From NCBI GenBank assembly GCA_020002185.1, contig CM034544.1, forward strand, positions 33,046,066 through 33,110,065: a DNA stretch of 64,000 bases. The letters are read 5' to 3'. How positions within the stretch are numbered: position 1 is the first letter of the stretch; each line of letters begins with the position of its first letter. A program made the position numbers and the translations under genes. Below the pieces are notes generated by a model. The model saw nothing but the letters and a program-made list of their open reading frames with translations, searched no databases and had not been told where the DNA came from. Positions 25,045 to 38,610 of this stretch are shown one piece after another. Source of the DNA: Paraescarpia echinospica. Its lineage: Eukaryota; Annelida; Polychaeta; Sabellida; Siboglinidae.

Positions 25045-26393
25045 GACATGGTCCTGTGGTCTCTAGTAGCTGATAGAGGACTTAGACAACTTAGGCGTGG
25101 TCCTGTAGTCTTTAGTAGCTGATAGAGGACTTACACAGCTTATACATGGTTCTGTAGTCTCTAGTAGCTCATAGAGGACTTAGACAACTTAGGCATTGTC
25201 CTGTAGTCTTTAGTAGCTGATAGAGGACTTACAACAACTTATACATGGTTCTGTAGTCTCTAGTAGCTGATAGAGGACTTAGACAACTTATACATGGTCC
25301 TGTGGTCTCTAGTAGCTGATAGAGGACTTACACAACTTATACATGGTCCGGTGGTCTCTAGTAGCTGATAGAGGGCTTACACAACTTATACATGGTCCGG
25401 TGGTCTCTAGTAGCTGATAGAGGGCTTACACAACTTATACATGGTCCTGTGGTCTCTAGCAGCTGAGAGAGGATTTACACAACTTATACATGGCCCTGTG
25501 GTCTCTAGTAGCTGATAGAGGGCTTACACAACTTATACATGGTCCTGTGGTCTCTAGTAGCTGATAGAGGGCTTACACAACTTATACATGGTCCTGTGGT
25601 CTCTAGTAGCTGACAGAGGACTTATACAACTTATACATGGTTCTGTGATCATTAATAGTAGCTGACAGAGGGCTTACACAACATATACATGGTCCTGTGG
25701 TCTCTAGTAGCTGACATAGGACTTACACAACTTTATACATGGTCCTGCGGTCTCTAGTAGCTGATAGAGGACTTACACAACTTATACATGGTCCTATGAT
25801 CTCTAGTAGCTGACAGAGGACTTACACAACTTTATACATGGTCCTGCGGTCTCTAGTAGCTGATAGAGGACTTACACAACTTATACATGGTCCTGTGGTG
25901 TCTAGTAGCTGATAGAGGGCTTATACAACTTATACATGGTCCCGTGGTCTCTAGTAGCTGATAGAGGACTTACACAACTTATACATGGTCCCGTGATCTC
26001 TAGTAGCTGACAGAGGGCTTACAAAACTTATACATGGTCCTGTGGTCTCTAGTAGCTGACAGAGGGCTTACACAACTTATACATGGTTGTGGTCTCTAGT
26101 AGCTGACAGAGGGCTTATACAACTTATACATGGTCCTGTGGTCTTTAGTAACTGATAGAGGACTTACACACCTTAGGCATGGTCCTGTGGTCTCTAGTAG
26201 CTGATAGAGGGCTTACACAACTTATATATGGTCCTGTGGTCTCTAGTAGCTGATAGAGGGCTTACACAACTTATACATGGTCCTGTGGTCTCTAGTAGCT
26301 GATAGAGGGCTTACACAACATAGCCATGGTCCTGTGGTCTCTAGTAGCTGATAGAGGACTTAGATAACATATCCATGGTCCTGTGGTAACAAC
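25045..26393. repeat. 49-bp minisatellite, about 27 copies (expanded form of the 40-bp unit)
   Basis: The core is the same GGTCCTGTGGTCTCTAGTAG, but about nine bases are inserted so that the spacer reads GGCTTACACAACTTATACAT. The change first appears near 25030 (AGTTACACAACTTAGACATG). Copies are variable, with small indels. Confidence 0.92.
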
Positions 26394-26516
26394 TATGTAA
26401 CAATTGTGTCGTTGCTTACAATGAAACAAACATTTACAAACAACTTGAGCACAAACCACTGAGTTGCACTGTGGCATCAGATATCGACTGTGACAGCCAG
26501 TTGTACTAAGTAGGGC

Positions 26517-28137
26517 CTACAGGCACCCTCACCTGATCTAGTTCAAGTAAAAGTACAAATGATCATTAACCTACAGGCACCCTCACCTGATCTAGTTCAA
26601 GTAAAAGTACAAATGATCATTAACCTACAGGCACCCTCACCTGATCTAGTTCAAGTAAAAGTACAAATGATCATTAACCTACAGGCACCCTCACCTGATC
26701 TAGTTCAAGTAAAAGTACAAATGATCATTAACCTACAGGCACCCTCACCTGATCTAGTTCAAGTAAAAGTACAAATGATCATTACCCTACAGGCACCCTC
26801 ACCTGATCTAGTTCAAGTAAAAGTACAAATGATCATTAACCTACAGGCACCCTCACCTGATCTAGTTCAAGTAAAAGTACAAATGATCATTAACCTACAG
26901 GCACCCTCACCTGATCTAGTTCAAGTAAAAGTACAAATGATCATTAACCTACAGGCACCCTCACCTGATCTAGTTAAAATAAAAGTACAAATGATCATTA
27001 ACCTACAGGCACCCTCACCTGATCTAGTTCAAGTAAAAGTACAAATGATCATTACCCTACAGGCACCCTCACCTGATCTAGTTCAAGTAAAAGTACAAAT
27101 GATCATTAACCTACAGGCACCCTCACCTGATCTAGTTAAAATAAAAGTACAAATGATCATTAACCTACAGGCACCCTCACCTGATCTAGTTCAAGTAAAA
27201 GTACAAATGATCATTACCCTACAGGCACCCTCACCTGATCTAGTTCAAGTAAAAGTACAAATGATCATTAACCTACAGGCACCCTCACCTGATCTAGTTC
27301 AAGTAAAAGTACAAATGATCATTAACCTACAGGCACCCTCACCTGATCTAGTTCAAGTAAAAGTACAAATGATCATTAACCTACAGGCACCCTCACCTGA
27401 TCTAGTTCAAGTAAAAGTACAAATGATCATTAACCTACAGGCACCCTCACCTGATCTAGTTCAAGTAAAAGTACAAATGATCATTAACCCTACAGGCACC
27501 CTCACCTGATCTAGTTCAAGTAAAAGTACAAATGATCATTAACCTACAGGCACCCTCACCTGATCTAGTTCAAGTAAAAGTACAAATGATCATTAACCTA
27601 CAGGCACCCTCACCTGATCTAGTTCAAGTAAAAGTACAAATGATCATTAACCTACAGGCACCCTCACCTGATCTAGTTAAGGTAAAAGTACAAATGATCA
27701 TTAACCTACAGGCACCCTCACCTGATCTAGTTCAAGTAAAAGTACAAATGATCATTACCCTACAGGCACCCTCACCTGATCTAGTTCAAGTAAAAGTACA
27801 AATGATCATTAACCTACAGGCACCCTCACCTGATCTAGTTAAAATAAAAGTACAAATGATCATTAACCTACAGGCACCCTCACCTGATCTAGTTCAAGTA
27901 ATAGTACAAATGATAATTAACCTACAGGCACCATCACCTGATCTAGTTCAAGTAAAAGTACAAATGATCATTAACCTACAGGCACCCTCACCTGATCTAG
28001 TTCAAGTAAAAGTACAAATGATCATTAACCTACAGGCACCCTCACCTGATCTAGTTCAAGTAAAAGTACAAATGATCATTAACCTACAGGCACCCTCACC
28101 TGATCTAATTCAAGTAAAAGTACAAATGATCATTAAC
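26517..28137. repeat. 54-bp satellite, 30 copies
   Basis: The unit starts CTACAGGCACCCTCACCTGA and continues with AAGTACAAATGATCATTAAC. Copies are extremely uniform, with a single one-base insertion near 27488. An 18-residue peptide period (MIINLQAPSPDLVQVKVQ) opens plus-strand frames of 316 and 218 codons. These are by-products: no signal, domain or splice context supports them. Confidence 0.96.
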
Positions 28138-29114
28138 ATACTTCACATAAAAGCAGTTTCACACGCAGTTGTCAAATACACATCATGATAAATGTAATCG
28201 CAAATGCATACCCAAAACTATAATTGTATTTCTAGATGTGATAATCATGAACGAACATATTAAAAATATATGCTACGTAAGTACTGTAAATTTATACAAC
28301 TTACAACAATAATTACACAATATTTTATAATAAAACCCGAAAATGTGGGTGTCTTCAAGACCCTCAAACAGTTCTCCAGGCAGTGCCAGGGCAGTTATGT
28401 TCCTCATCTGACATTTATGAGGTCAGACCTATGCACTCAATCCCAGACAGTTTCAGATATATACACCAGGTGGGGGGGACGAGGGGGCAGAAATAGCACA
28501 AATTGTTTCTTTTGTGCTCAAATGCTAACATTGGCTATCTGTTTGTTCTATAATTGAACAGAATTTTGGAGGTAGCCAAGAAAGAGTATGTATTTACATA
28601 ATTGAGTTTATTTAAAGTTTAGTCTTGGTGTGGTCATGGCACGGACCTCTGACCACAGGTAACCATTGGGGGAGACATTCCTAACTTTTTTTTGAAAAAT
28701 AGGCAGGTTAATTAATGCCTCGAGAGAAATCAGTCGGAAATGTACGTATTTTTAATTTATGGGGAATGTCCAATAGTTTAATTGGTAAATCGACCTGGAA
28801 CAATTATATAACTTTGCAATTCACCAGATGGCGCTTCAGTCATCATAACGTAAAACTACTTGCGTCCACTCATGGTGACCAATTTTCTTTTATATAAAGT
28901 TAAATAACTGTTTAAATTAATTCATAGGGTGGCTCATGTGTCAACGGCAACAGTCAGTGTTAGTTGGGGCCCTGTTACGACATATCTTATATTTTCTACC
29001 CTACATTACATTTCTTTTCATGTCAACTTGATTACAACATTTTGTAACAATTATCAATTCTGTTGTATTGCGTATTTTGGGAGAAATAAATATTTCCTGT
29101 TCTTGCTCCTGTTG
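28138..29114. other. Unique non-coding stretch
   Basis: AT-rich DNA. Short frames at 28270-28557 and 28715-28897 have no recognisable features. Confidence 0.4.
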
Positions 29115-30738
29115 ACACCCTCATCAACCGTTGTCAGAACACAAAACACCCTCATCAACCGTTGTCAGAACACAAAACACCCTCATCAACCATTGTCAGA
29201 ACACAAAACACCCTCATCAACCATTGTCAGAACACAAAACATCCTCATCAACCATTGTCAGAACACAAAACACCCTCGTCAACCGTTGTCAGAACACAAA
29301 ACATCCTCATCAACCGTTGTCAGAACACAAAACACCCTCATCAACCGTTGTCAGAACACAAAACTACTGCATCCACTCAAAGTCAGCACACATCTGCATC
29401 AACCGTTGTCAGAACACAAAACTACCTGCATCCACTCAAAGTCAGCACACATCCACATCAACCATTGTCAGAACACAAAACTACCTGCATCCATTCAAAG
29501 TCAGCACACATCCACATCAACCGTTGTCAGAACACAAAACTACCTGCATCCACTCAAAGTCAGCACACATCCACATCAACCGTTGTCAGAACACAAAACT
29601 ACTGCATCCACTCAAAGTCAGCACACATCCACATCAACCGTTGTCAGAACACAAAACTACCTGCATCCACTCAAAGTTAGCACACATCTTCATCAACCGT
29701 TGTCAGAACACAAAACTACCTGCATCCACTCAAAGTCAGCACACATCCACATCAACCGTTGTCAGAACACAAAACTACTGCATCCACTCAAAGTCAGCAC
29801 ACATCCACATCAACTGTTGTCAGAACACAAAACTACTGCATCCACTCAAAGTCAGCACACATCCACATCAACCGTTGTCAGAACACAAAACTACTGCATC
29901 CACTCAAAGTCAGCACGCATCCACATCAACCGTTGTCAGAACACAAAACTACTGCATCCACTCAAAGTTAGCACACATCCACATCAACCGTTGTCAGAAC
30001 ACAAAACTACCTGCATCCACTCAAAGTCAGCACACATCCTCATCAACCATTGTCAGAACACAAAACACCCTCATCAACCGTTGTCAGAACACAAAACTAC
30101 TGCATCCACTCAAAGTCAGCACACATCCACATCAACCGTTGTCAGAACACAAAACTACCTGCATCCACTCAAAGTTAGCACACATCTTCATCAACCGTTG
30201 TCAGAACACAAAACTACCTGCATCCACTCAAAGTCAGCACACATCCACATCAACCGTTGTCAGAACACAAAACTACTGCATCCACTCAAAGTCAGCACAC
30301 ATCCACATCAACCGTTGTCAGAACACAAAACTACTGCATCCACTCAAAGTCAGCACATATCCACATCAACCGTTGTCAGAACACAAAACTACTGCATCCA
30401 CTCAAAGTTAGCACACATCCACATCAACCGTTGTCAGAACACAAAACTACTGCATCTCAAAGTCAGCACACATCAAAGTCAGCACACATCCTCATCAACC
30501 ATTGTCAGAACACAAAACACCCTCATCAACCGTTGTCAGAACACAAAACTACTGCATCCACTCAAAGTCAGCACACATCCGTTAGCACACATCCACATCA
30601 ACCGTTGTCAGAACACAAAACTGCATGGTCAGCACACATCCTCATCAACCATTGTCAGAACACAAAACACCCTCATCAACCGTTGTCAGAACACAAAACT
30701 ACTGCATCCACTCAAAGTCAGCACACATCCGCATCAAC
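29115..30738. repeat. Composite minisatellite of 31-bp and 58/59-bp units
   Basis: All units share CAACCGTTGTCAGAACACAA. Short units (31 bp) add only AACACCCTCAT; long units (58 or 59 bp) add ACTACTGCATCCACTCAAAG and GTCAGCACACATCC. The array opens with about eight short units and continues mostly with long units. Short units reappear near 30045, 30495 and 30650, and truncated units lie at 30450-30630. The 629-codon plus frame is periodic and frame-hopping, not a gene. Confidence 0.94.
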
Positions 30739-32068
30739 CTGGAAAATGGGAAAAGAAACATTATTTTGTGTGTCATGAAAAAGAACAAATCCCCGTGGAA
30801 CCAACTCTGTGGACGTAGTATCTTAAGTCACTGTTTTGAGATTCACCCTCAGAAGAAAACTGGTCTGCTATAGAGAGAGTGACACCTCATCAAATACATC
30901 CCTGTCACGTTCAACGTAGACGTCATACATGTCAACACTTACCCTGCATAGTAAACCTCACGTTGATAATACAGCACTTATAAATAGTACTTGCTTTAGG
31001 TATAAATTAACGTAATATTTGATGAGATCCAGTAAGTGATTCAAGCCATTGCTTCATCTGTCAGTCCCATTTTCTGATACCAAACCAAGAATGCCAGAGA
31101 GGAAGGAAACAAAATTGCATAATCCAGTCAGTTTAGTTCAGTAATCTGTCAACAAATATGGTAATCCACAAAACCCTATCTAGACCACTAGACATTATAT
31201 CATATGTGACCCACCTTAACAAAATAAGTCGCATGTCAGAAATTTTTAATATTGAGTTATTAGTAGCGTTGGAAAGAGCAGAATCTCTGCTTTCACATGG
31301 TGTATCATGTAAGAAGATATCTTAATTCTAACTGAAGTTATGGCTTAACAAACACATGTGGGGTAGAAACCTTCAAACCCAGAAAACGGCCGTCAAAGTT
31401 GATGCAAATTATTCGTTATGTTTCATGAAATGTAAATTAGTTACCATCTTCCAAGCTCTCTGGAGGTCACAGAATGTAGTTATTAGCATATGTATGCCCA
31501 TATATGGGAAGATGACGTGTCAAGCTTTGTGGTGATATCCCATATGTTAGGAGCTTTCCAAAATTAGCAGTTGCAATCACTGATGTTTGCCTGTTTCCTG
31601 ATGCTATATATCATTTCCCATGCCATTTGCAGTTGCAAATGATTTCACTGTCTTGTCTTCTATTTACCAAATTTACGCTTCCTGTGAAATGTAATTTGTT
31701 TAGGAACCTCTAAACTAAAATTATCATTGAGAGTTTCCATAGCAACTAGACTCTTTCTGGCACATGTCACTAATTGTGTTTACAATCTGAAGTAGTAGTG
31801 GTGACTTAAGGACCAAGACTACTGGATACACAACTCACTGGGGAGTTTATTTTTAGAGCAAACAAAACATTGACTGCTGGAAAGACTGACAAGTTGCCAG
31901 GGTCTGAAGTTGGATCATCAAATGTAGTGTTGTTGCTTCATCACAATGTGGTGTTCTAAGTGATGACAGGTTATTCAAAACTTTAAAAATAAAGTACTAG
32001 CAAGTGTCAGAAAGCTTAGTAATCTTATGCAAAATCTATGGTGCACATTCTGGCTTGAGAAATAAATA
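30739..32068. other. Unique stretch, possibly with an old dispersed repeat at about 31190-31400
   Basis: The 31190-31400 segment (ATATGTGACCCACCTTAAC and following) looks like interspersed repeat sequence, but no ends could be defined. No gene was found. Confidence 0.35.
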
Positions 32069-32255
32069 CAGTGCACCTCTCTATTAAGGCCAACCTCGGG
32101 AATGGGCAAAAGTGACCAGAGTAGCAAAGTGACTGTATAAGCGAGACAGATTTGCTATTCTTTACTGTCACAGAAATTATCTGGGACTATCGTAGGGTGA
32201 CCTTAATTATGAGGTGGCTGTATTACAGAGGTGACCATAAAGCAAGGGTCCACTG
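32069..32255 (+). mobile_element. Pogo/Tigger-like MITE, copy A (187 bp)
   Basis: It starts CAGTGCACCTCTCTATTAAG and ends AAGCAAGGGTCCACTG. The left flank is TA and the right flank is CA, probably a mutated TA. The body aligns along its length with copy B at 44183. It has no coding capacity, as expected for a non-autonomous copy. CAGT ends with TA target duplication fit the pogo/Tigger branch of Tc1/mariner. Confidence 0.78.
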
Positions 32256-33259
32256 CAGTAACTAGAAAAGGTTAATTTAATGTAAAAAGTGAGCCATATT
32301 TAAATAAAGGACATAGGATAATGGTACGGAGGCTGAATGTGCAATGACATTTGAGCCTGTACACTGGTGAAGCACATTCAATGGCCCAGATGTCAGACAA
32401 ATAGCATGGCCTAGCATTAGCAGCAAATGACTATGTATGAGACAATATTAGGAGGTCAGATCGTCTGCCTGATATGTTAATAGTCATAGTTACATCACAT
32501 CTGCAAACTGCCAGTTTCATTGAAGTTCCAGTATTATCAGAAATGTCCCAGCCCTGCGAAATAACACTATCTCCATATATGGCCACAGCCACATCAGTCG
32601 CATGGTTCAAGTCGTCTGGACATGTTAAAATTATTGGTTTCATTGGTTGACTTTGTCAATATTTACCATAAAATAGTCTCTTTGATGTAAAACTGGTTAA
32701 GTTTATATAACACAGCAAAAATAAAAGATCACAACAGTAACAGATAAGGATATTACCTTTGTAAGGATATTACTTTTGTAAGGATATTACTTTTAACCAA
32801 CTAAAGTATTATAATAGTAATAAATTCAGTCTCCCAATATCCAGTAACACAACTGGAGAAAAAAATTTAGCTAAACAAAATTGGATTCCAATATTTTACC
32901 AAAGAAATGACTGTAAAATTATTACTTCTGAAACAAATCTACTGATAAATTTGCTCGGAGACATTCTGTACGTGACGGCGAGCCACACCAGACGATTCCT
33001 CTCAATAACTCTGTTAAACCCAACATTAGGAAGAGTTTCATTTCCCATCTTTAATGTGCATGAGGGATGAGAACGGACCGTCCCACTCTATCATCTAACT
33101 TGTACTTTGAGCCTTCCTTTCTCTTCCTCTGCCTTGACAACTCGTGAGAAGATGCAGGAATCTGCTGGCAACAGAGCCACGCCATGACTGATGCCTTCTA
33201 TTCAACTAGTCGTTATCTGAAAAAATCTTTTACATCAGTTGAAGTGGAATAAAAAAAAA
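32256..33259. other. AT-rich unique stretch with a 17-bp triplet repeat
   Basis: AAGGATATTACTTTTGT occurs three times in tandem at 32746-32796. No gene was recognised. Confidence 0.45.
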
Positions 33260-33312
33260 CTGATGCCATCTGATGCCATCTGATGCATCTGATGCCATCT
33301 GATGCATCTGCA
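33260..33312. repeat. 11-bp repeat (CTGATGCCATC), about five copies
   Basis: Full and one-base-shorter units (CTGATGCATC) follow each other directly. Confidence 0.9.
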
Positions 33313-33369
33313 TGAGGTCTTGTGTAGGGGGCTGGGTCTAGCTTGCAATGTTCTCCTAAACCATGGGTA

Positions 33370-33515
33370 TGTCTTGAGTTACACATCTTGTCTTCAGTTA
33401 TATATCATGTCTTGGGTTACATATCTTGTCTTGAGTTACACGGCTTGTCCTCACATGTCTTGTCTGATGTACATGCCTTGTCTTCAGTTACACGTTTTGT
33501 CCTCACACGTCTAGA
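33370..33515. repeat. Degenerate roughly 24-bp repeat (CTTGTCTTCAGTTACA)
   Basis: The motif CTTGTCTTSAGTTACA recurs irregularly about six times. Confidence 0.6.
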
Positions 33516-33551
33516 GCTGACTTTGTATGAGGGTGAAGCATGCAGTCCCCT

Positions 33552-34880
33552 GGCGTGTACCCGACTGTGGTGTGTACCGGATTGTGTGGCATGTACCTGA
33601 CAGTGGCGTGTACCTGACTGGTATGTACCTAACTGTGGTGTGTACCTGGTGGTGTGGTCTTTACCTGACTGTGGCGTGTACCTGACTGTGGCGTGTCGTA
33701 CCTGACTGTGGCGTGTACCTAACTGTGGTGTGTACCTAACTGTGGTGTGTACCTGACTGTAGTATGTACCTGACTGTGGTGTGTACCTGGTGGTGTAGTC
33801 TATACCTGACTGTGGCGTGTACCTGACTGTGGCATGTACCTGACTGTGGCGTGTACCTGACTGTGGCGTGTACCTAACTGTGGTGTGTACCTGACTGTGG
33901 TATGTACCTGACTGTGGTGTGTACCTGGTGGTGTAGTCTATACCTGTGACGTGTACCTGGCTGTGGCGTGTACTGACTGTGGCGTGTACCTGACTGTGGC
34001 ATGTACCTGACTGTGGCGTGTACCTGACTGGTGTGTACCTGATGGTGTGGTCTATACCTGACTGTGGCATGTACCTGACTGTGGCGTGTACCTGACTGTG
34101 GCGTGTACCTGATTGTGGTGTGTACCTGACTGTGGCGTGTACCTGACTGTGGCGTGTACCTGATTGTGGTGTGTACCAGATTGTGGCGTGTACCTGACTG
34201 TGGCGTGTACCTGACTGTGGCGTGTACCTGACTGTGGCGTGTACCTGATTGTGGTGTGTACCTGACTGTGGTGTGTACCTGACTGTGGCGTGTATCTGAC
34301 TGTGGTGTGTACCTGACTGTGGTGTGTACCTGACTGTGGTGTGTAGGTGTGTAGATGAGTGTTGTACCTCAGTCAGTCTCCCGGAGAAGAGCGCGAGATG
34401 TGGCATGTACCTGACTGTGGCGTGTACCTGACTGTGGTGTGTACCTGACTGTGGTGTGTAGGTGTGTAGATGAGTGTTGTACCTCAGTCAGTCTCCCGGA
34501 GAAGAGTGCGAGATGTGGCATGTACCTGACTGTGGCGTATACCTGAATGTGGTGTGTACCTGACTGTGGTGTGTAGGTGTGTAGATGAGTGTTGTACCTC
34601 AGTCAGTCTCCCGGAGAAGAGCGCGAGATGTGGCATGTACCTGACTGTGGCGTGTACCTGACTGTGGTGTGTAGGTGTGTAGATGAGTGTTGTACCTCAG
34701 TCAGTCTCCCGGAGAAGAGCGCGAGATGTGGCATGTACCTGACTGTGGCGTGTACCTGACTGTGGCGTGTACCTGACTGTGGCGTGTACCTGACTGTGGC
34801 GTGTACCTGATTGTGGTGTGTAGGTGTGTAGATGGGTGTTGTACCTCAGTCAGTCTCCCGGAGAAGAGCGCAAGATGTGG
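33552..34880. repeat. 17-bp minisatellite with nested longer cassettes
   Basis: The basic unit is GTGTACCTGACTGTGGC (17 bp), with GCATG, GGTGTG and ATTGTGG variants. In the right part a roughly 65-bp cassette beginning AGGTGTGTAGATGAGTGTTG and containing CTCCCGGAGAAGAG recurs at 34345, 34460, 34575, 34673 and 34822, separated by differing numbers of 17-mers. The 329-codon minus frame is a by-product. Confidence 0.93.
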
Positions 34881-35468
<588 letters not shown>

Positions 35469-35896
35469 ACAGTGTGACAGTGTGTCTGCCCACAATTACT
35501 ATCTAAAACAAAGTACTAAAGATTGTGACTAAATTCATAATGTTTAGTAAAAGTTAATAATACTTGACAGTAAACATAATAAAGAAAGGGAATAATTATG
35601 ACAAGATATCACTAAAGTCAGAAAATATATTTGTGGATGTGTCAAATATTCAAGAATGTAATTTAGTTAGCTATGATACATGCAGGACCTGTAGAAGTCA
35701 ACATAGTAAGCAATGTGACTATACCGTATTCCTTCTATTAAGTGTACAGTAAGCTTAACAAATATTTGAGCCGTGAAAATATGTCAAATTTTGCGCTTCA
35801 AAAAGCATACATCGATGGACACTACATGTGCAAAACCAGAACACTGTAAAGTCTGATAATTTAGGTGGTAATTTTGACATTTGTTTTCATCATTAA
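35469..35896. other. AT-rich spacer
   Basis: No feature is seen. The 62-codon plus frame at 35564 is unsupported. Confidence 0.4.
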
Positions 35897-37929
35897 GGTT
35901 TGAATCTAGTGCGCCATTGGTAGAACTTAAATTATAACAATGAAATCAACAGTCGAGGTTTGAATCTAGTGCGCCATTGGTAGAACTTAAATTATAACAA
36001 TGAAATCAACAGTCGAGGTTTGAATCTAGTGCGCCATTGGTAGAACTTAAATTATAACAATGAAATCAACAGTCGAGGTTTGAATCTAGTGCGCCATTGG
36101 TAGAACTTAAATTATAACAATGAAATCAACAGTCGAGGTTTGAATCTAGTGCGCCATTGGTAGAACTAAAATTATAACAATGAAATCAACAGTCGAGGTT
36201 TGAATCTAGTGCGCCATTGGTAGAACTTAAATTATAACAATGAAATCAACAGTCGAGGTTTGAATCTAGTGCGCCATTGGTAGAACTTAAATTATAACAA
36301 TGAAATCAACAGTCGAGGTTTGAATCTGGTGCGCCATTGGTAGAACTTAAATTATAACAATGAAATCAACAGTCGAGGTTTGAATCTAGTGCGCCATTGG
36401 TAGAACTTAAATTATAACAATGAAATCTACAGTCGAGGTTTGAATCTAGTGCGCCATTGGTAGAACTTAAATTATAACAATGAAATCAACAGTCGAGGTT
36501 TGAATCTAGTGCGCCATTGGTAGAACTTAAATTATAACAATGAAATCAACAGTCGAGGTTTGAATCTAGTGCGCCATTGGTAGAACTAAAATTATAACAA
36601 TGAAATCAACAGTCGAGGTTTGAATCTAGTGCGCCATTGGTAGAACTTAAATTATAACAATGAAATCAACAGTCGAGGTTTGAATCTAGTGCGCCAATGG
36701 TAGAACTTAAATTATAACAATGAAATCAAGTCGAGGTTTGAATCTAGTGTGCCATTGGTAGAACTTAAATTATAACAATGAAATCAAGTCGAGGTTTGAA
36801 TCTAGTGCGCCAATGGTAGAACTTAAATTATAACAATGAAATCAACAGTCGAGGTTTGAATCTAGTGCGCCAATGGTAGAACTTAAATTATAACAATGAA
36901 ATCAACAGTCGAGGTTTGAATCTAGTGCGCCATTGGTAGAACTTAAATTATAACAATGAAATCAACAGTCGATGTTTGAATCTAGTGCGCCATTGGTAGA
37001 ACTTAAATTATAACAATGAAATCAACAGTCGAGGTTTGAATCTAGTGCGCCAATGGTAGAACTTAAATTATAACAATGAAATCAAGTCGAGGTTTGAATC
37101 TAGTGTGCCATTGGTAGAACTTAAATTATAACAATGAAATCAAGTCGAGGTTTGAATCTAGTGCGCCAATGGTAGAACTTAAATTATAACAATGAAATCA
37201 ACAGTCGAGGTTTGAATCTAGTGCGCCATTGGTAGAACTTAAATTATAACAATGAAATCAACAGTCGAGGTTTGAATCTAGTGCGCCATTGGTAGAACTA
37301 AAATTATAACAATGAAATCAACAGTCGAGGTTTGAATCTAGTGCGCCATTGGTAGAACTTAAATTATAACAATGAAATCAACAGTCGAGGTTTGAATCTA
37401 GTGCGCCAATGGTAGAACTTAAATTATAACAATGAAATCAAGTCGAGGTTTGAATCTAGTGTGCCATTGGTAGAACTTAAATTATAACAATGAAATCAAG
37501 TCGAGGTTTGAATCTAGTGCGCCAATGGTAGAACTTAAATTATAACAATGAAATCAACAGTCGAGGTTTGAATCTAGTGCGCCATTGGTAGAACTAAAAT
37601 TATAACAATGAAATCAACAGTCGAGGTTTGAATCTAGTGCGCCATTGGTAGAACTTAAATTATAACAATGAAATCAACAGTCGAGGTTTGAATCTAGTGC
37701 GCCAATGGTAGAACTTAAATTATAACAATGAAATCAAGTCGAGGTTTGAATCTAGTGCGCCAATGGTAGAACTTAAATTATAACAATGAAATCAAGTCGA
37801 GGTTTGAATCTAGTGTGCCATTGGTAGAACTTAAATTATAACAATAAAATCAAGTCGAGGTTTGAATCTAGTGCGCCAATGGTAGAACTTACTTAAATTA
37901 TAACAATGAAATCAACAGTCGAGGTTTGC
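35897..37929. repeat. 60-bp satellite (58-bp variants), about 34 copies
   Basis: The unit reads GAGGTTTGAATCTAGTGCGC, CATTGGTAGAACTTAAATTA, TAACAATGAAATCAACAGTC. The first 14 units are exactly 60 bp. Later, 58-bp units lacking two bases (AAATCAAGTCG) are interspersed. The unit has stops, so no long ORF appears. GGTTTGAATCT resembles a Pol III B box. Confidence 0.96.
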
Positions 37930-38397
37930 ATTGGAGATCACTGTGATGGTGTCAGACGCTGCTAAAAAGAGGGGTGTACGCTAATTTAGGGCATGTAGGC
38001 TCAATAGAGTGAATATGGTAAGATGAAATAAGATTCCCCTGAATGTGGCTGATGCTTGAGGAGATGGCTGTGTGGAATTTTGTATGAGTTGGCCACTTGA
38101 GACACATACCAGGCCTACACAAGTGTGTTACACACAAACACACAGTGAATAAAATGACCAAATGAACATGACAGGCATATGTCTGTGTCATTATCTATGT
38201 CACTGTCAGAGTTATTGTTGGCGTCATTGTCTGTGTCAGTGTCGATGTACATCTTGTGAGTCTGGCGTGTGTCACTAGACAATAGACAGCCAGATGTAAT
38301 GTCCACCTTGATTCTCTGGTCAGTATAGTGACCAGAGCATGGCCCAACTCCATGTCTATACCCCATACTGTTGTTAACACACAGACTGACCACAGCC
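37930..38397. other. Unique non-coding stretch
   Basis: No gene is recognised. There is a short GTCAGTGTC-rich patch near 38205-38250. Confidence 0.4.
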
Positions 38398-38610
38398 TGA
38401 CCATAGAATGGCATACATGTGCACAAAGACTATTCGTACACAAATATCCACCACTGTCTATAGCCAGGTACTCATCCATACAGCTGAGTGCTGGTGCAAC
38501 GTAGGGTGAAAAAACTTGACCAAAGTTCGACACCGCAGCACAGGATTAAAACCCAGAATCTCTCGACTGTGAGTCTAATGGTTTAAAACACTAAGCCACG
38601 GCACTCCCTA
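38398..38610 (-). mobile_element. tRNA-derived SINE, copy 2 (3' truncated or diverged)
   Basis: On the minus strand it reads GGGAGTGCCGTGGCTTAGTG, then GGGTTTTAATCCTGTGCTGC, then CTCAGCTGTATGGATGAG and GTACCTGGCTATAGACAG. This is the same order and spacing as copy 1 at 6068. Similarity fades below about 38398, so the AAAGCACTTTGAG-type tail is absent. Confidence 0.78.

Noticed and set aside
29115..30818. 629-codon plus-strand frame
   Set aside because: The peptide cycles through all three readings of the same repeat as 58/59-bp units shift the frame, which a coding sequence would not tolerate.
31190..31400. Old dispersed repeat beginning near ATATGTGACCCACC
   Set aside because: Composition is suggestive, but no ends, target duplication or second copy in the window.
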